In this document: one piece after another, positions 55,783-64,000 of the stretch | How positions within the stretch are numbered: the first letter of the stretch is position 1 | How the letters are laid out: each line of letters opens with the position of its first letter | NCBI RefSeq assembly: GCF_015207605.1 | Contig: NZ_JADEWO010000006.1 | Span: forward strand, 124,001 to 188,000 | Length of the DNA stretch: 64,000 nucleotides | Direction of reading: 5' to 3' | DNA from: Oculatella sp. LEGE 06141 | Lineage (GTDB): Bacteria; Cyanobacteriota; Cyanobacteriia; Elainellales; Elainellaceae | Notes under the pieces: model-generated | The model's database searches: none | What the model was told of the DNA's origin: nothing | The model's input: only the letters and a program-made list of their open reading frames with translations | Program-made: the position numbers and the translations under genes

Positions 55783-56796
55783 CTAGACATGTTCCAGCCG
55801 AGCTTCAACCTGGCTGTATTTCTTCAGCAGGTAGGTGGGGCTAACATAGCCAATCATCAAACCGGAAAAGAATAGCAGCAAAGAGGTGAGGGCGATCGGC
55901 ACAGCCAGGGGCAGCAGCCAGATCCGCGTCGGATCGTCCGACAGTAACGCCCCGGTTCTAAGCACGACCTGCTTTAGTTTCCACACGCCAATGCCAACAC
56001 AAGCGCGCAAATCGTCCAGCAGATTGACATTCAGTTGACCGCCAGAACGGCGTTGCAGCCTTGCTACCGTTAAAGCATCAAAGCCAAGCAGTAAAAAGCG
56101 CCAGAAGAAATGAGACAAACCATTGGGAGCTGCGTGAACGGCTCTGGATTGCGGCTGATTCCAGATCACATATCCCTGTTCCGTTAAATAGCAAGCATGA
56201 ACCGTGCAGTTACCGCGATAAATCGGCAGGTTAGCAGGAATGGGATGACTGAGCAGGAAACTCCTGCGAAAGGCGACGTTGTTGCAAAAGTAGCTATGGG
56301 ACTGACTCAACTCCTGCCGCTGAGAAAAGGGCGGAAAGATGTATGTCAATGCCATAGCCAGCCCATAGGCACCCAGGGGTGAAATTCTAGTTTCACCAGC
56401 CACCACTTGAATCTCTGCCTTTTCCGCAAAGGGAACGAGCAGATTTTTCAACCAGCCCGGTTCATAAACACAGTCGGAGTCGCAAAGAACCAGCACCTCT
56501 CCAGTAGTAAAGCTAAAGCCCTTCATTTTGGCTTCATAATAATCAATACTGGACTCAATTCGCTGCACGGTTAGCCAGGGATAGTGAGTTTGCAGGCGAT
56601 CGATCAGATCAGTGGGCAGATCCCCCGTTTCAATGATCAGAACTTCATTGGCATCGGTGGGCGAAACATCCTGTGCCGCCAGCGTATCAAGGCAGTGGGT
56701 TAAGCCCTCCATCTCAGCCGTGGATAAGTTTTCAGTCTCAACCACAATGGAAAAGCTAGGCAATTTCAATTGATTCGTTGGGTATGACTGCACCAT
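55783..56796 (-). CDS. GT2 glycosyltransferase with membrane segment
   Basis: 337 residues from the ATG at 56796. The first strand is FSIVVETENLST, less typical than usual (ETE instead of PTY). The acidic site CDSDCVYEPGW near 106 is intact. SYFCNNVAFRRSFLL and GNCTVHACYLTEQGY lead to the acceptor loop. Hydrophobic helix at about 295-320 (WLLPLAVPIALTSLLLFFSG). Lies 16 bases downstream of the flavoprotein gene. Confidence 0.85.
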   Translation of the reverse strand: MVQSYPTNQLKLPSFSIVVETENLSTAEMEGLTHCLDTLAAQDVSPTDANEVLIIETGDLPTDLIDRLQTHYPWLTVQRIESSIDYYEAKMKGFSFTTGEVLVLCDSDCVYEPGWLKNLLVPFAEKAEIQVVAGETRISPLGAYGLAMALTYIFPPFSQRQELSQSHSYFCNNVAFRRSFLLSHPIPANLPIYRGNCTVHACYLTEQGYVIWNQPQSRAVHAAPNGLSHFFWRFLLLGFDALTVARLQRRSGGQLNVNLLDDLRACVGIGVWKLKQVVLRTGALLSDDPTRIWLLPLAVPIALTSLLLFFSGLMIGYVSPTYLLKKYSQVEARLEHV

Positions 56797-56812
56797 AAGC
56801 CAATTTAAACCT

Positions 56813-58318
56813 TTAAAGACCACTGACTGAACTTAGCGGTTCTTTTTGCGCTGCCTCCCGTTTGGCTTGCTCTTTAATGGTGACTTCTTCATGATAGGAG
56901 CGCTCTGTATTCACATTCCACACATCGTGGTCTTCACCCAGAATATTTTTAACCGCCAGCATTGCCGTCAGCATAGAGTGATCCTGGTTGTTATAGCGAT
57001 GCATCCCATTACGCCCAACCGTTTGCAAGTTCTCAAATGAGCTGAGGTAATCTTGAATGACCTGAAGATTTTGACGGTACTCACCGTCGTAGACCGGATA
57101 GGCTTTGTATTGACGAATGACAACGCCATCGTCTACATCTCCCTCCTTAACGCCCAAATTCAGTTCAATGACTTCCCGAGTTGCCAGTGCAATCAGTGCA
57201 TCATCCGACATTTCCCAGAGTGAATCCCCTTCGCTACAGAAATATTCCATGCCCAAGCAGCTTTTGCTGGGATCAGGCACCATGGCAGCGCTCCAATTCT
57301 TAAAATTTTGGATGCGCCCAACCTTAAATTCCGGGCTATGAATGTAAATCCAATTATCTGGAAACAGTTTTGCCCGGTCAATAATCAGTGAAACAATTAA
57401 AAAGTCGCGGTATTTCAGGCCATGTGCCGCTTCTATGACGGCAGCAGGCGGTGGTGGATCAAGCCGATGCATTAAAGCGGTGATGGGCATGGTTGAAATA
57501 AAATGATCGGCTTCAATCTCAATGGTGCGATCGCCCTGCGCCGCCGTAATTTGTTTAATTCGCATTCCCTCTCGATGCACGCTAATCACTGACGTGTTGA
57601 GCTGCACGGAAGCACCCCGGCTTTCAACCAGTTCCTGACACCGTTCCCACATCATGCCGGGCCCCAATGCCGGATAATCAAACTCTTTGATCAGGCTTTT
57701 GGAGGTTTGGCTACCAAAAGCCGCATTCAATACCGCCCGCTTCAACGACATTCCTTTGATTCGTTGTGCGGCCCAGTCGGCTCGAATTTTGTTACAGGGA
57801 AGCCCCCACACCTTTTCGGTGTAGGTCTTAAAGAATATTTTGTACAGGCGACCGCCAAACCGCTCAGTGACCCACTCCTCGAAGGTTGTGGGTTGAACGT
57901 CGGGATTGATCTTCTTGCGAAGCTTTGCCTTTAAGTAGCTGCCCAAAATAAAGAAACTGGTGATAGGCCCCAGGTTCGTCAATGCATTAAACAGAGAAAG
58001 GGGATAGTTGTAAAACTTACCTTGATAGTAAATGCGAGATAATCTTGGCACCTTGATAAAGGTATCGCCCAAAATTTCTCGCCAAAATTGTTCTACTTCT
58101 CCAATTTTGGTGAAGAAGCGATGGCCGCCAATATCAAAGCGGTACCCTTTATACATTTCAGTTCTAGAAATACCGCCAACTTGAGCAGACTGTTCCAGCA
58201 CGATGGACTTAACATTCTGCTTCACCAACTCGTAAGCAGCCGTTAATCCAGCTGGGCCAGCACCAATGATGGCAACAGGATGACGTTCCACTGATTGCTC
58301 TCCTAAGGGTTTCAGCAT
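56813..58318 (-). CDS. UDP-galactopyranose-mutase-like FAD oxidoreductase
   Basis: About 501 residues. The Rossmann FAD site is AIIGAGPAGLTAAYEL. GGISRTEMYKGYRFDIGGHRF, broken by FFTK, shows the HisGly motif of the UGM-like group, and LSRIYYQGKFYNYPLSLF follows. True UDP-galactopyranose mutase (Glf) has about 370-390 residues; this is a longer relative. It may make a furanose sugar or another redox-modified sugar for the cluster. The ATG at 58318 is chosen over a TTG at 58372. It lies 19 bases from the upstream GT2 gene. Confidence 0.83.
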   Translation of the reverse strand: MLKPLGEQSVERHPVAIIGAGPAGLTAAYELVKQNVKSIVLEQSAQVGGISRTEMYKGYRFDIGGHRFFTKIGEVEQFWREILGDTFIKVPRLSRIYYQGKFYNYPLSLFNALTNLGPITSFFILGSYLKAKLRKKINPDVQPTTFEEWVTERFGGRLYKIFFKTYTEKVWGLPCNKIRADWAAQRIKGMSLKRAVLNAAFGSQTSKSLIKEFDYPALGPGMMWERCQELVESRGASVQLNTSVISVHREGMRIKQITAAQGDRTIEIEADHFISTMPITALMHRLDPPPPAAVIEAAHGLKYRDFLIVSLIIDRAKLFPDNWIYIHSPEFKVGRIQNFKNWSAAMVPDPSKSCLGMEYFCSEGDSLWEMSDDALIALATREVIELNLGVKEGDVDDGVVIRQYKAYPVYDGEYRQNLQVIQDYLSSFENLQTVGRNGMHRYNNQDHSMLTAMLAVKNILGEDHDVWNVNTERSYHEEVTIKEQAKREAAQKEPLSSVSGL

Positions 58319-58337
58319 GAGATAGCCAGGGGTGAAA

Positions 58338-59396
58338 TTATTTGAGGGATTGAGACAAGCTAGGGTTGTCAACCTTGTGCTTCAGCAAAACGTGATAGCG
58401 AACAGTACCAACCGCAAAAGCCAGTCCGCTATAGAGAAAGTAAAGCCAGTGCCAGGGAATCGTTTTGAGCGCAAACCAGGTTCCCCGTTGGCGTTGAAAA
58501 AACTGGTAGACCGGGGCATTGAGGAGCAAGAGCGCCAGAGCACAGGCAGCCGCAAGACCGATCGCCCCATTCCACAACACGGCGGCCATGAGTGCCGCTA
58601 TGCCCCCATAGGTCAGCAGCAGGCTGATGCGGCTAGAAACCTTTAGATTCAAGTCGTTGACAAATTGGCGATCGCGCCAAATCAGCTCTGTCCAGGGCAA
58701 GGCTCGAAAGAAAAACTCTGCTCGTAAAAGCGATCGAACCTCCCATCGCTTCAGGTGTTTCACCTGAACCATTTTGTGAAGTTCAATTCGATACCCTGCT
58801 TTCTTCAGCCGATAGCCCAATTCGATGTCTTCTATGGAAGGATATTGATACGCTTCGTCAAATCCGCCAATGGATAGAAAAACATCGCGCCGAATCGCGC
58901 CACATGCACCCCAAAAGGTAGATGCTTCTTGAGACGCGGTTTGATGGGTATAATGGTGGAACAGATTTTTATACTGCGATAAAAAATTATCGGCACCGGG
59001 CGAATCATCGTAAGAACCAATGAGCGCAGCCAACTCAGGCTGATGCCGAAAAACCAGTGCAATTTGACTCAGCGTATCAGGATGGAGAGTAACATCAGCA
59101 TCCATAAAGAAAAGAATGTCTCCATTGGCAGATTGTGCGCCAATGTTTCTGGCTCGGGCTGGCCCCCCGGTTGCCGATAGCTTAATCACCTTTGCACCGG
59201 ACTGCTCGGCCCAGCGCCAGGAGTCATCTGTGCCGCCATCCACCACAATAATGACTTCAGTTGCAGCAGGCACAAAATCAGCTACGCTAGCCAAACATTG
59301 ACGGAAGTTTTCACCACCATTGCGGACTGGAATCACAATGGAAATGGACAGGTCAGTCGGTACTTCGAAATCCGGAGTAACTGAATTCATTGCCAA
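58338..59396 (-). CDS. GT2 glycosyltransferase, first gene of the second glycan block
   Basis: 352 residues. ISIVIPVRNGGENFRQCL, VIIVVDGGTDDS, and GGPARARNIGAQSANGDILF lead to the site MDADVTLHPDT. PSIEDIELGYRLKKAGYRIE is the acceptor loop. Two hydrophobic segments near the C-terminus (about 265-300 and 320-340) anchor it in the membrane. It probably heads a seven-gene transcript (59396 to 51352) with gaps of 16-96 bases. Confidence 0.9.
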   Translation of the reverse strand: MAMNSVTPDFEVPTDLSISIVIPVRNGGENFRQCLASVADFVPAATEVIIVVDGGTDDSWRWAEQSGAKVIKLSATGGPARARNIGAQSANGDILFFMDADVTLHPDTLSQIALVFRHQPELAALIGSYDDSPGADNFLSQYKNLFHHYTHQTASQEASTFWGACGAIRRDVFLSIGGFDEAYQYPSIEDIELGYRLKKAGYRIELHKMVQVKHLKRWEVRSLLRAEFFFRALPWTELIWRDRQFVNDLNLKVSSRISLLLTYGGIAALMAAVLWNGAIGLAAACALALLLLNAPVYQFFQRQRGTWFALKTIPWHWLYFLYSGLAFAVGTVRYHVLLKHKVDNPSLSQSLK

Positions 59397-60057
59397 TTGT
59401 ATTAAGTCTCTGGATAGCGTTAACAGCGTCTAAAAGCAACCGCCTCACGATTTGCAATAACCTTGTGTGACCCGCTGAATTGCTAGTCATCGCCAAATCC
59501 TAAATCGGTTGCAGTTTAAGATGCTTTGAAACTTCTACTGTCGGAGCATAATCAGTTTAGATTCCCCTAATTCCACGCTAAGGCGCTGCTTTGCTGGACA
59601 AATTGCTAGACAAAAGGGAACTTCAAATTCGATTTCCCATTGTAAGAAAGCAAGGGGATCAGCGGAGCCTAAAAACACAGCAGACCCTTTTCACACAAGC
59701 TCTAACACACACGCCATAACGCCCAACATTAGAGTAAGTTGACAGCAGTTCAACGCTCCATAGTGAGAGGCAAAACTACTTTAATGAATACAACCCACTG
59801 CTGAGTAAAGCCATACGCTGTCCTCTTCACAAAAGGTTAGCGGTTTCCATGTATTCTGGCGATAAATTTGCAGGATGAGTATAAAATCTCTGTAAAGTTT
59901 ATGTAAACGTTGTGTAAAGTTCAGAAGTCATGCCGTTGATGACGATGGTAGCCAGATTGTATCAATGTAAACTACTGCTCAACGGCGATCTGGTTGAACA
60001 CGTATCATTTCAGACGTAAATCCACCGTCCGTAGCGTAAGGGGCTGGCCGTTGTATT
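59397..60057. promoter_or_regulatory. Long upstream region of the second glycan block
   Basis: 660 bases without a credible ORF. It carries a candidate minus-strand promoter with an array of TGTAAA repeats (59878-59918), described separately. A further TGTAAA lies at 59966-59971. Its product would have a leader of about 475 bases before the first gene. Confidence 0.45.
59878..59918 (-). promoter_or_regulatory. Candidate promoter with 11-base-period direct repeats
   Basis: TGTAAA occurs at 59891-59896, 59902-59907 and 59913-59918, exactly 11 bases apart. On the minus strand, TTTACA (59907-59902) serves as -35 and TATACT (59883-59878) as -10 with an 18-base spacer; both are good sigma-70 matches. 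An 11-base period is typical of PhoB/OmpR-class binding sites. Confidence 0.5.
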
Positions 60058-61266
60058 TCACGGCTCAAGCTGATTGGTATGAGTCTGCTGTGGGTTCAGT
60101 TCGACGGCATCTATTGCTTTCAAATACCACAGGACGACCAACAGAGGCAGCGCGTATTTGTCCCAGGGAAACGCTTTGAGCATTAAGGCACTATTGACTA
60201 ATACGAACCAAAACGCCAAATTGAACCGTAAAAACCGCGTGCAGGCCAGAACAGCCAACCCCAACAATACCACCCCTCTAAATAAGGGGATGGGAACGAC
60301 TTTTACTAAGTTAATCAGCAGGCCATGAGCAACCGTAGGCGGAAAGGCAACAAATAAAACCAGTAAGCTCAAGGCAATAACACTATTTTTCAGAGTCAGG
60401 AGCGATCGCCAGTTCAGGTTTCGATGAAACAACACCCATTCTGGAATCACAAAATAGAGTCCAATGCAGGCCAAAAAGTAGAGGCTAGAGTCAATGGCGA
60501 TCGCCCACGTTCTAGTTTGCACCGTAGGAGCAGGACGGACTTCAAAACTAGATTCGGGAGCCAGCCCCCCAAACAGCCAAATCCATCCCAGAATAGTCAA
60601 CGCCGCGAGCGCTGGAGCCAGCCAGCGAACGCGGGTTCGCCACAGGGCTTGCCCACCCGCTTTTAAGGAATGAGATGGTAAAGCTACCATCAAGGCCGAC
60701 AGTCCTTCGTAAGCCGCGATCGCCACTGGAAATGCCAGCATAAACTGGCGGGAGGCGATCGCTAAAACAAAACATAAGCTGGCAAAAATATGCTGATTTC
60801 TCAAATAAAGCCAGATGCCAGCAAAAACAAAAAAGGTTGCCAGAATATCCGTATAAAAATGACTGCTTAACCACAGGTAATACGGAAACAGTAAAAGCCC
60901 ACAGGCGGCTAAAACGCTTTGTTTGCGCTTGCCCGACAACGGCGCACCAATGGCAAACGTCAACCCGGCTGAAAGACTGAAGTTTAGAAACCGTCCGGCA
61001 AACAACCCATCCTGAGTAATGTATTCAAACGCTCCAAAAATAATGAATGGCAATGGTGTGTTCAACTCACCATAATCTCTAAGCAGTTCGACACTGGGAA
61101 TGAGGCGATCGCTAAAAAGCAGCGTAGTTTCCCAAAAGTCTTCTTCATCCCAAATCATGGGAAACCGCAACCCATCATAAAACAGAAATAGAGCGAAATA
61201 GAGCGCTACTAGACCGAAGCAAAACAAAACTAGAAGCGTTGTTTTTGAAATGCGATTGAGCAGCAT
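60058..61266 (-). CDS. GT-C-like integral membrane protein
   Basis: 402 residues with about ten membrane helices. The first outer loop has WDEEDFWET, an acidic motif like the first-loop Asp/Glu of GT-C glycosyltransferases that take polyprenyl-phosphate sugars. No family name can be fixed by eye. It begins 33 bases downstream of a strong hairpin. The gene stands alone, with 660 bases to the next gene. Confidence 0.75.
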   Translation of the reverse strand: MLLNRISKTTLLVLFCFGLVALYFALFLFYDGLRFPMIWDEEDFWETTLLFSDRLIPSVELLRDYGELNTPLPFIIFGAFEYITQDGLFAGRFLNFSLSAGLTFAIGAPLSGKRKQSVLAACGLLLFPYYLWLSSHFYTDILATFFVFAGIWLYLRNQHIFASLCFVLAIASRQFMLAFPVAIAAYEGLSALMVALPSHSLKAGGQALWRTRVRWLAPALAALTILGWIWLFGGLAPESSFEVRPAPTVQTRTWAIAIDSSLYFLACIGLYFVIPEWVLFHRNLNWRSLLTLKNSVIALSLLVLFVAFPPTVAHGLLINLVKVVPIPLFRGVVLLGLAVLACTRFLRFNLAFWFVLVNSALMLKAFPWDKYALPLLVVLWYLKAIDAVELNPQQTHTNQLEP

Positions 61267-61298
61267 GGTTCTTCTGTTAAAACGGCACGCTTCAAAGA

Positions 61299-61343
61299 GG
61301 GACTGAAACGTATCAAATGTGCTGCATTTGTCGCTTCAGTCCC
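61299..61343 (-). promoter_or_regulatory. Nested hairpin upstream of the GT-C-like gene
   Basis: GGGACTGAA (61299-61307) pairs with TTCAGTCCC (61335-61343), and inside CAAATG (61314-61319) pairs with CATTTG (61325-61330). It could form in the leader of the minus-strand gene starting at 61266, or terminate transcription. Confidence 0.5.
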
Positions 61344-61524
61344 ACAACCTCGTCAGATTAAAGACCGTTCGAGTTGTACTCAGCACTTTTTGAACATCCT
61401 CTCAGTTTCAACGCTACAGCGTATCCTTACTACTCCAACCGCTGAAGCTTTCAGGTGATTTCGATTAATCAACGAATCTGTAGAAGTCCCTGCTTGGCCT
61501 AGATGTAGGTTTTTCGCAGCATGA

Positions 61525-61678
61525 AGAGGATGTTTTAAAGGTCTAATTGGTAGCCTGACCCTCGTAGGGGCGTAGCATACCCTGCGGGAAGCACGCTACG
61601 GACAATCCTTCTGGGTCATTTCAAGGGTTATTTGCTGGATGCTACGCCTTTACAGGAGACATTTGATACTTTTCATCC
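61525..61678. repeat. Degenerate dispersed repeat, copy 2
   Basis: Opens AGAGGATGTTTTAAAGGT and closes with GGATGCTACGCCTTTACA followed by GGAGACATTT, parallel to 3301-3468. Between lies an imperfect palindrome CGTAGC...GCTACG (61571-61600), a type of short palindrome seen widely in cyanobacterial intergenic DNA. Confidence 0.5.
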
Positions 61679-61718
61679 TTTAAGATAAGTCGATCGCAGA
61701 TTGGCAAGATCTAACCTT

Positions 61719-61842
61719 TGGGGGATGTTTCAACAGTCTGGTTTGTAGTCAAACACGTGTAGGAGTGTAGCATTCAATTTGCCTGTAGCTGCTTCCCTGG
61801 AGTATGCTGCGCCCTTAGATAAAACACTTAAAAGTCGAACCT
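61719..61842. repeat. Degenerate dispersed repeat, copy 3
   Basis: Opens TTGGGGGATGTTTCAACAG and closes with GTATGCTGCGCCCTTAGA and AACACTTAAAAG, an even more decayed version of copy 2, in the same orientation. Confidence 0.4.
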
Positions 61843-62305
61843 GGGTTCTACCGTACAACGACTATGAGCAACCTATATCTCAGTAGAAGCCTGTAACTGA
61901 TTGCCTGACCGCTTGCCAGGGTGTAGTTTGCAACTACGCTCGATCTCCCGTTGCCAGGTATCGCAGATTGGGCGTAGCCGAAGCCGATGTACGGGAATTT
62001 AGCGTTTCGGGAGTTTATGTCAGCTCATCCGTTGCAATAGGCATGATAGCCATCGTCCGGCCGGGCGTTCTCCCAAATTCTACTCAGAAAAACTCTACTT
62101 AGAATAGGTAGGCAATTCAGCCAAGTTGCTCAACCGAAGCTTTACGTGATTTAGTATTCTTGGTATATGCGTAGTATTACATACTCATAACTTACTAACG
62201 TACCCCAGAGATTCACCCCCCAGCTAGCAAAACTAGCCGTGGTCACTCTGGAAATATGCGGTACAACCTTAAATCTCTAACCTAAACACTAAGAGCCAAA
62301 GAGCT

Positions 62306-62608
62306 ATGTTAGACCCACAACTATCTGATTTCTATCGTGGTTGGAGCATTGAAGTCGTTAAACAAGAGAACGGTTTCAGCAGTACCTGCTATTCTCCATC
62401 GCGGGAACGCATCAGCAACAGCACTGTCTATCTCTACGACTTCCATGCCATCAATGCGGCCAAGCAGGCGATCAATGAGCATCTTACCTGCAAACTGTTG
62501 GCAAGCTTTGTGCGAGAGCTGTATGAGGTCGATCGAATTAGCTTTCAAGAATGGCGATCGCTGCACCAATCTATCTTTGAAACGCTCAGCACATTGCAGG
62601 GCAAGTAG
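62306..62608 (+). CDS. Small orphan protein
   Basis: 100 residues. YRGWSIEVVKQENGFSSTCY then a helical part with INAAKQAINEHLTCKLLASF. The N-terminal third has a beta-hairpin look. No family is recalled; the pattern suggests a cyanobacterial conserved protein. It ends 6 bases before the stop of a convergent MocR gene. A GTAN8TAC match lies about 120 bases upstream of it. Confidence 0.7.
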   Translation: MLDPQLSDFYRGWSIEVVKQENGFSSTCYSPSRERISNSTVYLYDFHAINAAKQAINEHLTCKLLASFVRELYEVDRISFQEWRSLHQSIFETLSTLQGK

Positions 62609-62614
62609 TTTAAG

Positions 62615-64000
62615 CTAGGCCGACCGGGTTTGTGCTTCGAGTGGCTTCAGTTGGCTGAGCATGGGTTGTGGTCGAATCAACTGTTCTTTGATGAGATGGC
62701 CGAGAACAGCAAGCCCTCGTTCAATATCCTCTGGTGAATGAGAAAAGCTCAAGCGCATAGCAGGATAGCCCTGTTGATCCAGGAAAAACGGCGAACCAGA
62801 AGAAACCAGCACATTTTGCACCAGAGCCTGTTGGCAAACAGACTGCACGTTCAAATCAGCGGGCAAATGAACCCAGAGAAACAGTCCACCGTTGGGAATG
62901 GTCCAGGAAGCCTCCTGCGGGAAATGCTGTTCCAGAGCTTGCAGCATCACGTTACGGCTTTGCAGGTTGCTGCTCCGTCCCCGGTTGAGATGGCGGCGAT
63001 AATGCCCGGATGCCAGGTATTCACTCACGATCGCCTGTGAAATGGCGGAGCTATGCAGGTCGCACAATACCTTACGTTTGAGTAATGGCGAGTAATGATC
63101 CCCAGTAACGACCATGTAGCCAATCCGTAAACCGGGGCTGAGGGTTTTGGAAAAGGTACCCAGATAAACAACCCGATCATGACAATCGAGTGCCTTGATC
63201 GGTGCCGGGACAGCCTCAACGTTAAGCCCTTCATAGGCATTGTCTTCTAAAATCTGGCAGTTGTAGTGTTCTGCCAGGGCTAAGAGCTGTTGCCGATGAG
63301 CAAGAGAGGTCGTTAACCCCGTCGGGTTGTGCAGCGTACTGATGGTGTAAATCAGCTTGGGATGATGGCTGCGGAGATACTGCTCTAGAAGGTCGAGGTT
63401 CATGCCTTCTCTGGCCATCGGTATGCCGATCACTCGTGCCCCTAACTCTTCAAGAACGGCTAGCGCTCCGTGAAAAGTGGGGCTTTCGACAATTACCCAA
63501 TCTCCCGGTTGGATGTAATGCTGTAGCGCTAGAGAAATTCCTTGCATCGAGCCAGTAGTAATGATTAGATGCTCTGGCGAAACATCCAACCCTTGCTGAA
63601 CCAGCATCTGAGCAATCTGTTTACGTAAATTAGTTTGCCCTTGAGGGAAATCGTAGCGAAACAGATCTCCGGGCATTTGTCCAACGGCTCGTCGGGCAAT
63701 GCGTTGCAGGTCATTCAGCCCATCTACACGGGGAATTCCCCGGCTAAAATCAATAGCGCCAGGTTGCTGCCGTACCTGCGCCGACATGGCGTAAAGGTCA
63801 AAAAACGACTCTGTTTGATCGGATGGAATAATTACCTCTTGAGCGGGGGCAAAGGTCGAGTTCAGTTTGGGAGAGGGAGTCACTTCTGCATTGACAAAAT
63901 ACCCCGCCCCTGGACGAGCGTGGATCAGCCCATCTGCCTCTAAAACGCCATAGGCTTCAATGACCGTCAACTTGTTAACCTGTGCCGTTTCTGCCAGGGT
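62615..64000 (-). CDS. MocR-type GntR/aminotransferase regulator, 5' end missing
   Basis: Transcription regulator fusing a winged-helix GntR domain to a fold-type I PLP aminotransferase domain. The frame is open to the window edge, so the N-terminal HTH is only partly present; the last piece is VIEAYGVLEADGLIHARPGAGYF, here split by the wing. The aminotransferase part has TTGSMQGISLALQHYIQPGD, ISTLHNPTGL, NAYEGL and the Schiff-base Lys in LGTFSKTLSPGLRIGY. Members such as GabR and PdxR regulate neighbouring GABA or vitamin B6 genes; no such gene is visible here. It may equally be a plain aminotransferase of the same fold. Confidence 0.9.
   Translation of the reverse strand, partial: TLAETAQVNKLTVIEAYGVLEADGLIHARPGAGYFVNAEVTPSPKLNSTFAPAQEVIIPSDQTESFFDLYAMSAQVRQQPGAIDFSRGIPRVDGLNDLQRIARRAVGQMPGDLFRYDFPQGQTNLRKQIAQMLVQQGLDVSPEHLIITTGSMQGISLALQHYIQPGDWVIVESPTFHGALAVLEELGARVIGIPMAREGMNLDLLEQYLRSHHPKLIYTISTLHNPTGLTTSLAHRQQLLALAEHYNCQILEDNAYEGLNVEAVPAPIKALDCHDRVVYLGTFSKTLSPGLRIGYMVVTGDHYSPLLKRKVLCDLHSSAISQAIVSEYLASGHYRRHLNRGRSSNLQSRNVMLQALEQHFPQEASWTIPNGGLFLWVHLPADLNVQSVCQQALVQNVLVSSGSPFFLDQQGYPAMRLSFSHSPEDIERGLAVLGHLIKEQLIRPQPMLSQLKPLEAQTRSA

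Larger units (their letters stand above)
61267..62305. other. Gene-free kilobase with degenerate repeats
   Basis: No ORF is credible over 1.04 kb. It contains a hairpin next to the GT-C-like gene, a CGTAGC palindrome, two related degenerate repeat copies (61525-61678, 61719-61842), a GTAGTT/AACTAC dyad (61923-61937) and a GTAN8TAC match (62171-62184). Confidence 0.55.

Noticed and set aside
56813-58318. Calling the flavoprotein a true UDP-galactopyranose mutase (glf)
   Set aside because: It is about 110 residues longer than Glf and only the FAD and GGHRF-type motifs are shared, so only a family-level call is justified.
1-64000. Search for tRNA, rRNA and transposase genes
   Set aside because: No tRNA T-loop/CCA pattern, no rRNA segment and no DDE or serine recombinase motif was noticed in any gap. 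A covariance-model scan would be needed to exclude them fully.

Overview
The window reads as the chromosome of a cyanobacterium, probably filamentous. The octamer GCGATCGC (HIP1) is scattered through most of it. RecA, CoaBC, PurH and HisA look cyanobacterial, and several small families that I know mainly from cyanobacteria are present (DUF2555, DUF4079, short orphan proteins). I see no rRNA, tRNA, CRISPR array, transposase or phage gene. No gene crosses the left edge. The right edge cuts the 5' end of a MocR-type regulator.

Layout. 1-3013: recA faces away from the exonuclease VII operon xseAB. 3014-22783: mixed housekeeping and accessory genes: a GT2 glycosyltransferase, an FHA protein, a Cu(I)-exporting ATPase, a 2-oxoglutarate oxygenase divergent from hisA, an alpha-oxoamine synthase, an MFS transporter, an Asp/Asn hydroxylase-like protein, a GH3-like ligase, a GltS-type carrier, an alpha/beta hydrolase lacking its nucleophile, an old-yellow-enzyme reductase and an ArsR regulator. 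22787-39759: a glycan-assembly region on the minus strand. Eight closely spaced genes (39759 to 25725), plus a GT2-GT4 fusion, encode multidomain glycosyltransferases and methyltransferases. A small SMR/ArnE-like membrane protein is the only plus-strand gene there. 40151-46308: coaBC, DUF2555, an esterase, purH, a PKHD-type hydroxylase, DUF4079 and a small cyanobacterial protein. 46669-51355: a polar amino-acid ABC importer (AapJQMP/NatFGH type). 51352-61266: a second minus-strand glycan cluster with five GT2 enzymes, a Wzx-like flippase, a UDP-galactopyranose-mutase-like flavoprotein and a separate GT-C-like membrane protein. 61267-62305: a gene-free kilobase of degenerate repeats. 62306-64000: a small orphan gene and the MocR regulator.

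The two glycan blocks supply nucleotide-sugar transferases, lipid-linked-sugar GT-C candidates, methyltransferases and a flippase. They lack a recognisable priming transferase, Wzy polymerase or Wza/Wzc export apparatus, so those must lie elsewhere or the product is a short glycan or glycolipid. The most unusual structure is a coiled-coil plus 'SKFW' module shared by three otherwise different enzymes of the first block. One of those three also carries a GT2 domain whose metal-binding acidic motif is gone. The first block coincides with an AT-richer, HIP1-poor stretch (about 33.5-40.4 kb), which suggests a different origin.

Limits: all calls come from reading sequence and recalling family motifs. 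No database search, structure prediction or base-composition calculation was run. Residue positions are hand counts.
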